From Melieria omissa (lineage: Eukaryota > Arthropoda > Insecta > Diptera > Ulidiidae): DNA of 64,000 nt. This document shows positions 1-11,170 of the stretch, in pieces; the first letter of the stretch is position 1; the number at the start of each line of letters is the position of its first letter. The DNA is taken from assembly GCA_963971225.1 (NCBI GenBank), contig OZ020267.1:113346936-113410935 (forward strand). Direction: 5' to 3'. The position numbers were made by a program, and so were the translations under genes. Under the pieces are notes generated by a model that saw nothing but the letters and a program-made list of their open reading frames with translations, had not been told where the DNA came from and searched no databases.

Positions 1-2
1 CT

Positions 3-503
3 TGTATCAGCGTTTTGAAAGTTTACATCTGATTTTTTTTTAGGGGGGGTCAAAGTTTTCCCCCTTTTGCACATCCTTATGGTGAATCGCCATACGAAAA
101 CCATGTAACCTCACATTTTAGGTATATGATGTGTTCAGAAATTTGGTGTAAAATACTACGAAGAATATTTTTGTGGAGCATTTTAACCCTGTAGCTACTA
201 TTTGTATGGGTCAATTTGAGCCTTTTTTTCTAAAATGCCAAAAATGTCCTGTAAAACAGGACTTTTTAAGGAAACAATGTACCAACAAAATATTCGTCAT
301 AAAATTCTACTATAGGTCTCTGAATACATTAATGCTCAGAAATTAACTTCAACGCCAGAATTAAGCCAAAACTGTAAATGTGTTTAAGTGTTTATTTCGT
401 ACTTATTCAAAATTTGTACTAAAATCTCCTACAAAACCTGAGTTTTGAGAGTTTGACCCCCCCTAAAAAAAATTCAGATGTAAACTTTAAAAACGCCGAT
501 ACA
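3..503. repeat. inverted-repeat element (MITE-like), about 500 bp
   Basis: The first ~52 bases (starting TGTATCAGCGTTTTGAAAG) recur as an imperfect reverse complement at about 452-503 (ending with the complement of TGTATCGGCG). Each arm carries a run of T followed by a run of G. No open reading frame of interest lies between the arms. This is the architecture of a non-autonomous DNA transposon. The left arm sits at the window edge, so the true left end and any target-site duplication cannot be judged, and the superfamily is not assignable. Confidence 0.6.
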
Positions 504-580
504 CGTGTATTTTTTTTTGGTTCCCTCTACCAGAATCCGTTGTCAGAACCTTGTTATTTTTTTGTGTTGTGCAGTGTTAT

Positions 581-837
581 TGACAATGAAATCAAGTTTT
601 ATTAAATTTTTGAACATCTGAATTTTATATTTTAAACACTTCCTGGGCACACAAAATATTGCAAAAATATTGTATCAGGCAGATATTTTTATGTTTAAAT
701 AGCCTTTAACTTTCATTAACCATTTCATTAACCATTGAATTGTTGACAATGAAATCAAGTTTTATTAAATTTTTCACATCTGAATTTCATATTTGAAACA
801 CTTCCTGGGCACACAAAATATTCCAAAAATATTGTGT
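581..837. repeat. direct duplication of a ~95-bp AT-rich segment
   Basis: The segment starting TGACAATGAAATCAAGTTTT at 581 is repeated at about 744. In both places it runs through CACTTCCTGGGCACACAAAA. The two copies are about 163 bases apart, with about 65 bases of other AT-rich DNA between. No coding capacity is seen. It could be a small tandem duplication or two arms of an old element. Confidence 0.55.
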
Positions 838-1009
838 ATGCTCAAACACTCATGTGTCAAGCATAAAAATAATGATAAATCTTATGCGAGAGCCTGTCAT
901 CAACGGGACCGATCAATTTTTATTTGGCAACGCTTCCATCAATGCATTCACGTGGCGCATCAGTGGGGCTCGTCAAGCGCCGCGAAAGCACGCTCCGAAT
1001 TGTAATTAA

Positions 1010-1994
1010 TACAAAAGTTGAGCCCTTTTGGCGAGCACTGCAGTGCAGAATCAGATTCGCTGCGCGTCTGGCTGGCTGGCTACCTTGAGATATGAAGAAT
1101 GGCCAGCGGCGCACTCCATCATCGGCGGCAATCAGATAACATTAGCTCGGCGCGCCATGTAAAATTATTCATTGAATTTGTGATAAATGTGACGGCGCAG
1201 CGATGCAACGTCGTTGGCGCTGATGATGATGATGGCGACAGCAACAGCAACAGCAACATGGCTTAAGCGGCCTAAGCAGGACTGAGCTCAGCGCACGCAA
1301 GCACCGTCACTCAACCGTTCGCGTGCACGTTCGCTCGTTTTGGCATATGCAACAGACAACAACAATAACAACAACAACGGTGACAGCAACAACAGCAGCA
1401 AAAAGGTAACAAAAGACGCACGCGGATGCGGCTGTCAAATTTGTTACCTTGCAACATGCGCAACAAGCACACGAACACGCACACACACACATACACACAC
1501 TCATCAATAATGATACTTGATGACTATGATCGATGGCTGTTTTTCGCACAGCGAACCAAGTCAGAGCCAGAGCGCCAACAGGCAACAACGTGCCGCGGTC
1601 ATTTCGTGTGGAGAAAAATGATGATACCAGCCGTCGACCAACATGTCAGTGCGTCGTTAATGTGCCACAGCGACAGCTACACCAATAACAGCAACAACAA
1701 CAACAACGGGACAGCACAATGACGTGCAAAGGACTCATAGTCAGCAGTACATCGTTAATATCCCATTGAAAGGCGACGGCACGAGAGCGAAGAAAAATTG
1801 TCCGAATTCACCCACTGACACACATCAATCTCGATCAATTTTTTCGTTGTTATGGTTGTTGTTGCTGCTTTCTGCTCTGTTTTTTTGTTTTTTGTTTTTT
1901 TTTTTGAAGGCAGAGGTTTTCATTTTAGTATTGAATGTAGCAACTATTGAACTTTAAGATTCGAATGGTTGAGGTAATTTTCATATATAGTAAG
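1010..1994. other. no gene seen; low-complexity stretch
   Basis: This interval holds CAA/CAG-type triplet runs (about 1230-1260, 1350-1400, 1685-1710), a CA-rich microsatellite near 1464-1501 and T-runs near 1880-1905. Short open frames exist on both strands but translate to low-complexity peptides (Cys- or Val-rich) with no recognisable domain, so I do not call a gene. Confidence 0.5.
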
Positions 1995-2229
1995 TACAGT
2001 GCGTTTCAAAAATAAGTGTTGCTTATAAAACTTACAAAAGCAGGTAATGAATTAGATATATTTTCTGAAAGGCTGTGCAAATATCTTTTTCGCATAATTA
2101 TCAAAACTTTGTCCAGTCTCCGTTGTTGTCAGTAATAGCTTGGCATCTTTTGTTACAATTTTGGCTTATTTCATTTTATTTTATTTTATTTTCTTTTTTA
2201 AGCTCTAAGCTTTGGCTCTAAGCTTTGGC

Positions 2230-2716
2230 TTTGGCTTCATTAAGGACCAAACATTTTCGATTGGGTTTGCATCTGGACTTTGAGATGGCCAATTCAGTGT
2301 TTCCGCCCCCAAATTTTCTCAATCCCATTTCAGACAATTTTCCACATGTTTTTACCCAATAGCGATTTCGACATGGTACATCTATGAGGAATGCCCGATT
2401 TCAGAAGCCTGCATCGAATAGTAGCCGTTGATACTTCGACTCTCTTCTGCGACAATCTTTTCTTCGATAGTTTCAGGCTAAGAGTTGGAGTGTTATCAAA
2501 TATCCGGATTATCGCCTTATCCGCTTTGTTCTGAGTGGTTCTCTTGCTGCCTTTCTTCCTGTCATTTCCGAACACTTTGAATCGACTGACCCACTTCATC
2601 ACCAATAAAACTGATGTTTTCGTGTATTTTGCGACTTGTAGAGGTTTCATTTTTGGACGCTTTGGATGGTTTACCAAAAACACTACTTCGAAACGTTTTT
2701 TAAATACAGCGCTCAT
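2230..2716 (-). pseudogene. Tc1-like transposase remnant (N-terminal HTH plus C-terminal piece)
   Basis: The frame opening at 2716 gives 128 residues with the look of the bipartite helix-turn-helix DNA-binding region of Tc1 transposases (basic; an RKKGSKRTTQNKADK linker; a second HTH ending near GIPHRCTMSK). Just past its stop, in another frame, the minus strand at about 2240-2300 encodes LNWPSQSPDANPIENVW, the conserved block around the third acidic residue of the catalytic triad in this family. The part between, with the first two catalytic Asp residues, is missing. The gene is dead by deletion and frameshift. Confidence 0.8.
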
Positions 2717-2798
2717 TTTTAATTCTTGATATTTCCGCGAAAACTTGTACCCAACTAGGAAAACAGAAACACACGCGAAAACGGTATTTTAATGTATA

Positions 2799-3699
2799 GG
2801 GTTTTCCAACAAGAGGTGTTATTTTGAATCACCCGGTATTTCGGTAGCTGTCACTTTTGAAGCTTTTATTCTTTGACATTTGACAAGTAGAAACTACGCC
2901 ATTACTAAAAATGGAACGATACACGCTTCAACAACACATTGAAATTATTAAAATTCACTACAAAAATGGTAAAAATCTTGCAGTCACAGTTCGCAAAACT
3001 AAAGCATTTTTGGGTCGTCGTGAAGCACCTTGTCGGACCGCAATACAGACATTGGTGGAAAAATTCGAGCTGTTGGGACAAGTTAGTGATGTGAAGAATA
3101 AAACCCGTGCACGTCGCTCAAGAACAACTGAGAATATTGCTGCTGTAGCCCAAAGTGTTGAAGAAAACCCAGGTTTGTCGATTCCTCGTCCTCGAGAGAT
3201 GATTAATGATTTTTTATGGTCGGAGTTGGATGATATTGGTCTGGACAACGTTTACTTTCAACAAGACAGCGCTACGTGCCACACAAGCAACGAAACCATT
3301 GCTCTTTTACGGGAAAAGTTTCCGAACCGTATTATCTCTGGAAGAGGTGATCACAATCGGCCACCGAGATCTTGTGATTTAACATCTTGCGACTTCTTCC
3401 TTTGGGGCACGTGAAAGATAAGGTCTACGCCAACAGCCCAGCGTCGATTCAAGACCTCAAAGATAGAATTCGTGAGGCTATCGAGGACATAGGGCAGCCA
3501 CTTTGCGATTTGGTTATGGAAAATTTCATGAAAAGGATATGGTCCTGTAAGCGTGGTCGTGGTGGCCATTTGGCTGATGTTGTGTTTCATTATTAACGGG
3601 ATACCTTCCTCTTTATTATGAAATAAACATCCGATCATTTGTCTCAAAAAATTGAATTTGTCTTTGAATAGCAAAATAACACCTCTTGTTGGAAAACCC
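2799..3699 (+). mobile_element. nested Tc1/mariner-superfamily element, internally deleted
   Basis: Inverted termini of about 27 bp (GGGTTTTCCAACAAGAGGTG on the left, its complement on the right) are flanked by TA (2797-2798 and 3700-3701). The element lies wholly inside the Tc1-type element 1997-3783, so it is the younger insertion. At 901 bp it is short for its family. It contains one decayed plus-strand transposase gene with a large in-frame internal deletion. Confidence 0.88.
2911..3596 (+). pseudogene. transposase pseudogene, DUF4817-type IS630/Tc1/mariner
   Basis: It starts with MERYTLQQHIEIIKIHYKNG, the N-terminal domain typical of a very common insect transposase family. After SIPRPREMINDFLW the sequence jumps straight to the C-terminal half. 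The region that would hold the first catalytic Asp (an SDE-like block) is gone. The later acidic blocks remain: FQQDSATCHTS near 3257 and PPRSCDL near 3362. A frameshift at about 3405-3415 (DFFLWGT then stop) moves the remaining C-terminus, from VKDKVYAN to GGHLADVVFHY, into another frame. Deletion plus frameshift means no active enzyme. Confidence 0.85.
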
Positions 3700-3785
3700 T
3701 ATAGAAGATGATCTAATATTGAAATCATGGCAAACTTCTACAGTTAAAAAGATATGGCCAACACTTATTTTTGAAACGCACTGTA

Positions 3786-5592
3786 AGCTGGCAGAAAATG
3801 ATTTCTTAAAGGGAAGAAACTAAATATGGTATAACAATTTTTTGGACCCATATCCCCCGATTCCTTTTCTAAAGAAACTAAACATATTATCGAAGTAAAA
3901 TTCATCCAGATTAATTTTTCCTTCTCTTCTTTCTTTTTCTAGAAAGTGCAGCACAAGTACAGTGAAGTTGAAGTATGTTTTCGTGCTCATCTTTATCCAA
4001 GCAGCTCCTGCAGAAATAATTGGAGAATAGCAGCAACAATTTTTGGTGAGTATCAACCATATCAACCATATATCATATAAATTTATATAACTGAATCTAA
4101 AAGGTGATTTTATTGTACTTCGGTTTTTCCAAATTGTTCTATGTTTTTTTTTTTCATTTAAATTCAACGCTCAACAAACTATTTACAAATCCATAGAACT
4201 CATTCGTACACAAACATTACAGACATACAAATAAATATGTATATATTGTAGCTTACAACTATAAGCCACATTGTAAATCAACATGCAATTTTCGTGTTGT
4301 TTGTGCAGCGAACTACCGACTTACACTGAGTCAACATTTGACTGTTTGGCTTAAACAAAACAAATACCCGCTGATTATCTGTGCGTAATAATACCGCAAT
4401 AAAGTACATATATTGATTTGTTTGTTTGTCTATGCATGTGCATGTCTGTGTGTGTGCATGTGTGTGTGTGTTATAGTGGCGAGTGCATGCAGCCACAACT
4501 TGACTTCTTCGCCTAATCGAATAACTACGAGCACTCGGCCAATATTGACTCTGGCGCCTACCGGTATTACACTTTGCCAGCTTGTCGATATGCAATCGAT
4601 CAATTGGACATGGCGCACAATGTGTAATCCCAAAACAGCAGCGGCCGAGTGCACAGCACCGATGCCGTAGCCATGATACGGTCTGCGTAATGGACGTGTG
4701 GCGCAGGCGAAGGCGAGAAACCATAGCGGCGCACACAGCCAACGTCTGCATTGATGTATCAAAAAACTATCAATCAATTTTTCATATTTTATTACAACTT
4801 TTTGATTGAAAGCCGTCGATAGACAGCAGCGTGTTTACTTTTCTCATAAACACACACAACACACACACACGCACACGCGCACAGGCAGAGACAACATGCG
4901 CCCTGGCAGTCAGTTAAGCATGATTGGTGAGGTTCGGCCCATTCTCGATCGACATGCCAACTTGTATTTATAGAATTTTGTCGATTTCAAAGACTGCACA
5001 CTGCCACCAAATGCCAACAACAACAACAAGAAGGGTGAAAACAAAAAAATTCTTCGCACAACAAATGCAAATTGAATTTGCCGCACTCAGTGTCGCTGTC
5101 GCTGTTGCTGTTGGCTGCAAGCAAGCAATTTTTCTCGCACATGTCATGCCAAATGACTTTTGTCGTTAATTTGACTGACGCAGCGTATGTGAAATATTTA
5201 AAAAATGTTGTACACAGACTGTTGACAGTTTGGTAATTGGCGAGGCTTTGCTGGCGCGCATCACAAAGCGACGCACTCGCCGCCACCACCACCGACAGCA
5301 ACAGCAGTCAGTCGCCATAAAGTGCTGCCAATTTTTGTTTTATTTTTATTATTTTTTTTTGTGCCAAAATTTCTCGCATACAAAGCGAAATTGAAAAAAG
5401 AATGAAAGCGAAAAGTGGCTTTTGAGAAAAAATTTCAATAACCATGAAATTTAAGCGCAGTTAATTTTGTGAATGCAAGTTTCATTTTTTGGATTTGTTT
5501 TTGTTTAGAGAAGATTTTCACTTTAGTGGGAGGTTTGAAACGAAAAAATTGGGCGCTTCCGATTTGAGATATTATAGTCTAATCTATTGAAA
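3786..5592. other. no gene seen; microsatellite-bearing intergenic DNA
   Basis: AT-rich DNA with a TG microsatellite at about 4436-4472 and a CA-rich stretch near 4850-4885. Open frames of up to 157 codons on the minus strand around 4278-4751 give Cys/His/Thr-rich peptides driven by the CA repeat and show no domain, so they are not called. Confidence 0.45.
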
Positions 5593-5815
5593 TACAGTGT
5601 ACCACTAAACTCTTCGTACAACACCTGGTTTAAAACTTATTATTAAAAAAAACTAAATGTTTGTAGGAATTTTGAAAAACTCTGGATGCAGATCTATTTA
5701 TTGAGCATTCATTTTTAATACAACAACAAAAACTAAAAGATTTTATTAAATAGTTTAAAAGTTTTAAACCAAAAACAAGAAAAGTGGCTTATTTACTTAT
5801 TAAATAGATCTGCAT

Positions 5816-6901
5816 TAGAGTCCTGCACGAGTTTGCATTTTTGCTATTCGAACATTCAAATGCTTTTGTATAGAATACTTCACTTCATCTCTGCGGACCA
5901 GTCCGAATGAATACGAGCACAGCTCTCTTCGAGTACGAGTAAAGGCTTGATTACACGTAACGAGTAGAGTGACAAGACAGCAACTCGAACGAGTACTCGT
6001 TTCATCTAAACGGTAAGGCGAGTTCTTGATTGAGTCAGTGATCGATGAAAGTGGCGAGAGAGCCACTAGAATCACATTTTGTTTGCTAGGCCGAGCGACC
6101 ACTACTTTACCGTTATATTTTTCTCTTTTCGCAGCGATTCGTGCAATCGCTCGTCACATGCGGCATCGCTCGTGACATGCGCTATGCGTCACACACCACT
6201 TTTCGCTCGGTTGAGTTTAATTGCGCGAGTTGCTTAGTTCATTTTGTGCATTGTAAAACCGAACTGACTCGCCGCGTGTCGAAATACGTTTGAACAACTT
6301 GTCGCTTTTGCTCGCTATCCCAATTCTTTCGGCCTAGTACCATTTTGGTGTCTCGTCACTCGACTCGTTACGTGTAATCAAGCCTTAAGATCCAAACATA
6401 AACGAGTAGGCGTACACTATTTATTCATATTCGCTTGAAGCGGGAAAACGAGGACAAAAGCATTCGAATAATAGTACAAACTGCTTGAATATTCGAATAT
6501 ACTCATTTTAATATTTCTAAGATTATTTAGAGATATTTATGTTGTCTATTAATATTTATTTATTTGTTATGTTAATTTCTTCAATAATTTCCATTTTGCG
6601 TATTAACTAATAAGCCACTTCAACCGCACCACAAGTATACACATGGAAAAGTGACATACTGCGCATAAAAATATTCGATGAAACTGTTGATCTTCGAATA
6701 CTTCGCAAAGTTCTCGATTACCGAATACGAGCACTGCAGTGTTCGCTATTCACCGAATACGAATAGAAACGAGAAGGGACGGTCGCTGGTTCTCGTTTCT
6801 ATTCGTTTCGTTGTACACATTCTTCGAATACTAACATAAGTACCCGTACAGTATGTACAGTAGTGTAGTCGCCAAAATGAATATATTCGTGTAGGACATT
6901 A
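5816..6901. mobile_element. hAT-like non-autonomous element, 8-bp target duplication
   Basis: The octamer ATCTGCAT occurs immediately outside both ends (5808-5815 and 6902-6909), an 8-bp target-site duplication as made by hAT transposases. The ends are imperfect inverted repeats: TAGAGTCCTGCACGAG on the left, and the complement of TAATGTCCTACACGAA on the right. The interior is rich in short repeated words such as GAATACGAG and in self-complementary stretches (for example near 6735-6815), but has no transposase. The superfamily rests on duplication length and the TAGAG start; it is an inference. Confidence 0.65.
5943..6385. mobile_element. TAA-flanked MITE (PIF/Harbinger-like), innermost of the nest
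   Basis: Perfect inverted ends of about 21 bp (AGGCTTGATTACACGTAACG and its complement) are flanked on both sides by TAA (5940-5942 and 6386-6388). A 3-bp TWA duplication is characteristic of PIF/Harbinger elements. At 443 bp it contains no transposase. It sits inside the hAT-like element 5816-6901, so it arrived last. Confidence 0.65.
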
Positions 6902-7253
6902 ATCTGCATCGACACTTTTTTAAAATTCCTACAAATATATAGTTTTTTTTAATAACCAGGTATTGTACGAAGACTTTAGTGGTACACTGTATATAGTCTA
7001 TTTCTTTCTCTGTTGATTAGTTGTAATGTATCATAACTCTGGATGTAGTAAAGATATAAGATCGCTGACTCAGAGCTTAGTGCATTGGATCACAAGTCAG
7101 ACCAACACAACTCATCCAAAACAAAGCTTAGCATAGGTTACAAAGGCTGTGTGGGTGCAGTACAAACGGCACTTTCACTTGGAGACCTGAGCTCATTAGC
7201 AAATTCCAACCTTAGATTGACTCATTCAACTTCCAGAACTACATAACTACCAC

Positions 7254-7372
7254 AGTAGTGCACACAGGGGAATTTGGGGGTTGAAACCCCCCTAACACAA
7301 AAAATGCTGGTATCAACTATATCTTTTCGAATGGTATTCGGCTCTTAAAGTGAAATACTCTGTGCGCCACTG
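7254..7372. repeat. short inverted-repeat remnant with GTGCGCCACTG end
   Basis: The right end reads CTCTGTGCGCCACTG and the left end CAGTAGTGCACACAGG, imperfect complements of each other. The interior contains TTTGGGGGTTGAAACCCC, itself a near palindrome, which recurs at about 19681-19700. Ends of the AGTGGCGCA type also appear at 19.85, 19.98, 47.76 and 49.50 kb, so this looks like a short member of a dispersed family. Confidence 0.42.
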
Positions 7373-8624
7373 CTCTGCCATAACATCCAATGTTCTTTTT
7401 ATGGCCGTCTTTGTTGAAGCCAAAAGCATACAACTACCACATACAATCACCTGTCATTTGCTTATTTGACAACCATAATTTACAGCTCTGTCAAATGTTA
7501 AAAACAACTTTGCTACCGCTGATGACTTAGAGCTGCTGTTGACAATGCAATAAATACGTCGAAGTGAATTCTTAAAGTGATTTATAGACTACATACATAC
7601 AGATAAGAATTTATAGAAATCAAGCAGACTATGGAAAAATTTTAATAATTTTTTTGTTTTCCTAATTTTACTTTATTATACTCTCAAAATCTTTTTCGTT
7701 TCCTAGTACGTAAATTAATTGTATGTCAAATTTAAATAAGAATTAAATTAGAATAGTAAAACTTTTTTTCTGTTCTTCTGTTTCCACTTCTACTCATTTC
7801 CACTCATTTTATACAAAATCTCTTGACTTTACTATAAAATAAAATTGCTGCTATTTACACCACAACACCGTCATTTGCTTGTCATGTGTATAAATTTAAA
7901 GTTGTCTCCACGTAGCGATACGACTTGAAGTTATCAACTGACTCTCATAACATAAATTTTCTTCACTTAATATCCAAACACAAACGGTCGCCTAATTAAG
8001 CAGAAATTTCATTTTGTAAATAAATTCATTTAATGTAAAATTATGCCATAAAACATAAAACCTGAATTGAGGCAAATTAAAATAAATTTCAAGCGTTAAA
8101 TGGTCAGCCGCTGTGCGCCGCAAATGGGCCCCAGAGCGCCTCGACTGGCGGCGTCTGCAGCTGTGCTATTGCGTATGTATGTATCTGTGTTTTGTTTGGA
8201 TCTGTGTTTGTATGTCTGTATGTGTGTGTGCAGTGTCGGGCCTTCATGGTCATTTATAATGTTTTTAATGCCACACTGGAAGACCTCCAACTGTGCGACA
8301 ACAACATGATTTGTTCTCAAGTGTCCGCTGAGCTGACATTTTCAATTAAATGTCTGTTAAGACGAGTAATTTTGATAAATTACTTACTCAAAAATGTGCC
8401 CCACAATTTTTGTGTGATTTCCCCATTTTATAAAATGTCTACACAGGACACAAATTGTGTATGCAAATGTGCTACTTGTGTTTTAAAGATATAAGAAATT
8501 TGTATATAAGTGCACATGAAAACGATTATATGTCCATTAGAGTGGAATTAGTGTTGTATGGAAATTCTTAATAATGGGTTCTCGATGCTCCGGAACCTCT
8601 CATTTTAAAAATTTTGGGGCTAGG
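7373..8624. other. no gene seen
   Basis: AT-rich DNA with a short TG/GTAT-rich stretch at about 8172-8232. Open frames of 60-100 codons around 8100-8490 are driven by the GTAT repeat and carry no domain. Nothing else is recognisable. Confidence 0.45.
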
Positions 8625-8636
8625 TTGGGCTAAAAA

Positions 8637-9139
8637 TCTATCCCTCATGGCGGAGCAGAACTGATTGCAGTACCTGCCGGGCAATATGGCCTTCCCTTTC
8701 CGTGAGGAAAACACGATATGTACTGTCCCTGAGTCGAACCTCTATTAGGCAGCTTGATGGAGTCATTACTGGACACTGCGCCATTGGATCTATGCTGGTC
8801 AAATGGTGCCTCTCGTCCAGTGATGTCTGCAGAAGCTGTGGAGATGAGGAAGAAGTGGAAACGATCCAACACTACCTGTGCCACTGCCCTGCTCTGCAGG
8901 AACGCCGACTCCGTACCTTGGGGTCAAGGTTCCTGGTAGACTTGGCCTGCGCAGCAGTAGTTGAAATATCGGATCTATGTTACTCTCCTTCATCAAGAGG
9001 TCGAATTGGTTTGCCCCGAACTGAGAGCCACTGGTTAGCTCCAGAATCTTCCAAGAAGGGATTCACAATGGGCCATTTTGGCCTCCGAGTGGAAGTGCTG
9101 CCCTTGGGACGCACACACCCTTCCCTACCTAACCTAACC
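8637..9139 (+). mobile_element. 5'-truncated non-LTR retrotransposon (LINE) insertion
   Basis: The 12-base sequence TTGGGCTAAAAA lies directly before (8625-8636) and after (9140-9151) this 503-bp segment: a perfect target-site duplication. The inserted DNA ends 3' in CCTACCTAACCTAACC and encodes the C-terminal end of a LINE polyprotein, so it is the 3' tail of an element that was truncated on insertion. Related 3' ends are at 36107-36477 (minus) and 40843-41062 (plus). Confidence 0.87.
8648..9010 (+). pseudogene. LINE ORF2 C-terminal fragment (zinc-knuckle tail)
   Basis: The frame from 8648 gives WRSRTDCSTCRAIW, then LDGVITGHCAIGSMLVKW, then a Cys/His cluster CRSCGDEEEVETIQHYLCHC followed by PALQERR. 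This arrangement (a GHC motif, then C-x2-C, H and C) is the tail that follows the RNase H region in LINEs of the I superfamily. Near 8971-8976 there is a small insertion relative to the 40.9-kb copy (ATCTATGTTACTC against ATCTACTC). It shifts the frame and separates the expected ending FIKRSNWF. Reverse transcriptase and endonuclease are absent. Confidence 0.75.
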
Positions 9140-9204
9140 TTGGGCTAAAAAGCTGGGAAATTCGACAAATTGCTCCACAGCTGGTCAGCAGTTTCTCTTA
9201 GAGG

Positions 9205-9490
9205 GTTAACATTTATGACCGACCCCTCTACTTTTCCTTACTGAACATTTCTTTCAAACATACTCATCCCCTATCTCCAACCCTTAATGAGGCTTCCATA
9301 CAAAATGGTCGTTTTTATAAAATGGGCTCCCATTGCTCCCAGGTTGCCCCCAGATGTATCAAATGTATGACCGACACCTATTTATTTTCTCTTCCGAATG
9401 TTTCTTCCAAACATACCTACCTGCTAACTCCAAGTCTTAAGGGGGCTGCCATACAAAATTGACCATTTTCTATGCCATTGGCTCCCCACT
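9205..9490. repeat. imperfect ~150-bp direct duplication
   Basis: The block around 9216-9310 (TATGACCGACCCCTCTACTT, then AACATACTCA, then GGCTTCCATACAAAATGG) is repeated with many differences at about 9366-9466 (TATGACCGACACCTATTTAT, then AACATACCTA, then GGCTGCCATACAAAATTG). No coding frame spans it. Confidence 0.5.
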
Positions 9491-9499
9491 TGTAGATGT

Positions 9500-11170
9500 A
9501 GTAGTTAAGTTAGCGAGAAAACATCATATCTCGGAAACTACTGAACCGATTTAAATGATTTATTCAGCGATCACCAACATTCTTGAGTACAAAAAATACA
9601 AAAGGAATTAAGGTTCAGAAATTCACCACCAGAGGGTGATCTCCCATACGATCAGATTTGCGACGTTGCCAACTTTTGGGTTTCTACAAAGGAAAAATCA
9701 AAATGTATGGCCGAAACCCCATTAACATCCCATTTTGAATATAATTGCAATCGTAATTGAGTGTTAAAGAGATATTATTAAATTTTTTGAGCAAATGTGA
9801 ATTTTTTATTCAGCCGGTATAGGTACTTCTTGCGTAAGCAGCTTGGAGCAAAACTTGTTTTCTATGTCACAAGGCGTCATTATAGTCTCTGATGAGTTTC
9901 ATGCCCCTTCCGAAAGCATCGCTGCCCACATGTAATTTATGCACAATGGAAAACCCGTAATTTTATTTTGAGGCATCATTGCCAGGAGAAGGTACATCGC
10001 TCTAACTGGGGTTTTGACAATAACAAATTATATATTGAAAACAAATTATATAAAAATATTAAAAATATATAAAAAATATAATAATATACATAAACATATA
10101 TATTTAAAAATAACAAAAATAATATTTTTCTCTCTCTTGCTATGGTCTCAAGACTTCACACCAACCGACGAACTGTTGGCATGACCGTTGTACTTTTGAA
10201 TTAAAACGCTAAATTGTCATTAACAACAACAAATTATATATACAATACAAAAATAGCTGTAAATTACATCAGCTATGTCATTAATCGGCATCATTTCCGC
10301 CACTAAATCGCTGTCTGAGCACGCGCCGGAAATAAAACGCCCAAAATTATACATCCAACACATATTTAACTACATACATACACACACACACACACACAAG
10401 TATTTACGTATTTCGTTAAGTATCGCAACACATTTATTTACAACCCGTACACACATAGATACAACTATGTATGTATTTATGTAGGTGTGCGTGTGCATGA
10501 AGATATCAACGCGCAGATAAGTTGTCAGTTGGCTTTAGTTTAGCTCTCACGCGAAGACAGCTGCTCCGCAGCGCCTGACAGCGCGCCATAATTATGAACG
10601 ACGGCATAATTAGGGATGGCATGTAAAGTATGAATTATCACCGAAATGTCACTGCGCCGCAACGGGCTGGCAACGAGTTGAGTTGAGTTGAGATGCCAGT
10701 CAACCAACCAGCCAGGCAACACACTTGGCAACACCGTTTCGATTTTGGGGCACTCTCCCTTCCCTCGATGTCTTTTTTGACATTTTGCATTAAGTAGAGC
10801 GAAATTTATGAACCCAAATGCGCCAAAGACGAAGCAAATAAATAAAGAACGAACAAACGAACGACACGAAAAGGCACACAAACAAAACCGCTTTCAGTGA
10901 ACTTTTCATGCTTTGCCTCATTGATATTTTAGAGACTTGAAATGTTTGGGAAATGTCGGTTTGTCTGCACAACTTGAGCCGAAATTCGAATGGTCGTGGC
11001 AAGCGAAATGACAAATGAATTTCGTATGTGACAAATAGTGTACGAGTGGGATTAAGGCTGTGTTTGGGGGCTAGTGATATGTGTGAAAGGGGTATTAACA
11101 GTCGGCGAGTTGTGCGAGACTTGTTTTAGTTCGACCACTGCCATTGGGGATATTTGGTGCTTATTAAAAG
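9500..11170. other. no gene seen; (CA)n microsatellite inside
   Basis: AT-rich DNA with a pure CA repeat at about 10380-10398 and a more GC-rich block around 10540-10760. Open frames on the minus strand at 10540-10881 and 10790-11014 begin inside low-complexity DNA and give hydrophobic peptides without a recognisable domain. They have no matching splice or start context that I can defend. Confidence 0.4.

Larger units (their letters stand above)
1997..3783 (-). mobile_element. Tc1-type DNA transposon, internally deleted and interrupted
   Basis: The ends are perfect inverted repeats of at least 25 bp (CAGTGCGTTTCAAAAATAAG on the left, its complement on the right), each flanked by TA (1995-1996 and 3784-3785). 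This is the TA target duplication of the Tc1/mariner superfamily. Removing the nested element at 2799-3699 leaves about 0.88 kb, shorter than a full-length Tc1 element. The only coding remnant is a minus-strand transposase with N-terminal and C-terminal pieces and no middle. The element is therefore a deletion derivative that could only have moved with transposase supplied in trans. Confidence 0.88.
5595..6989. mobile_element. TA-flanked inverted-repeat element hosting two nested insertions
   Basis: The two ends are inverted repeats of roughly 90-100 bp starting CAGTGTACCACTAAA. They are bordered by TA at 5593-5594 and 6990-6991, which fits the Tc1/mariner/pogo group of TA-duplicating elements. 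Without the insertion at 5816-6901 the element is only about 300 bp, so it is a MITE. No transposase is seen. Confidence 0.72.

Noticed and set aside
3820..4167. 115-codon minus-strand frame just right of the Tc1-type element
   Set aside because: AT-driven, Lys/Ile/Phe/Tyr-rich, with no domain and outside the transposon borders.
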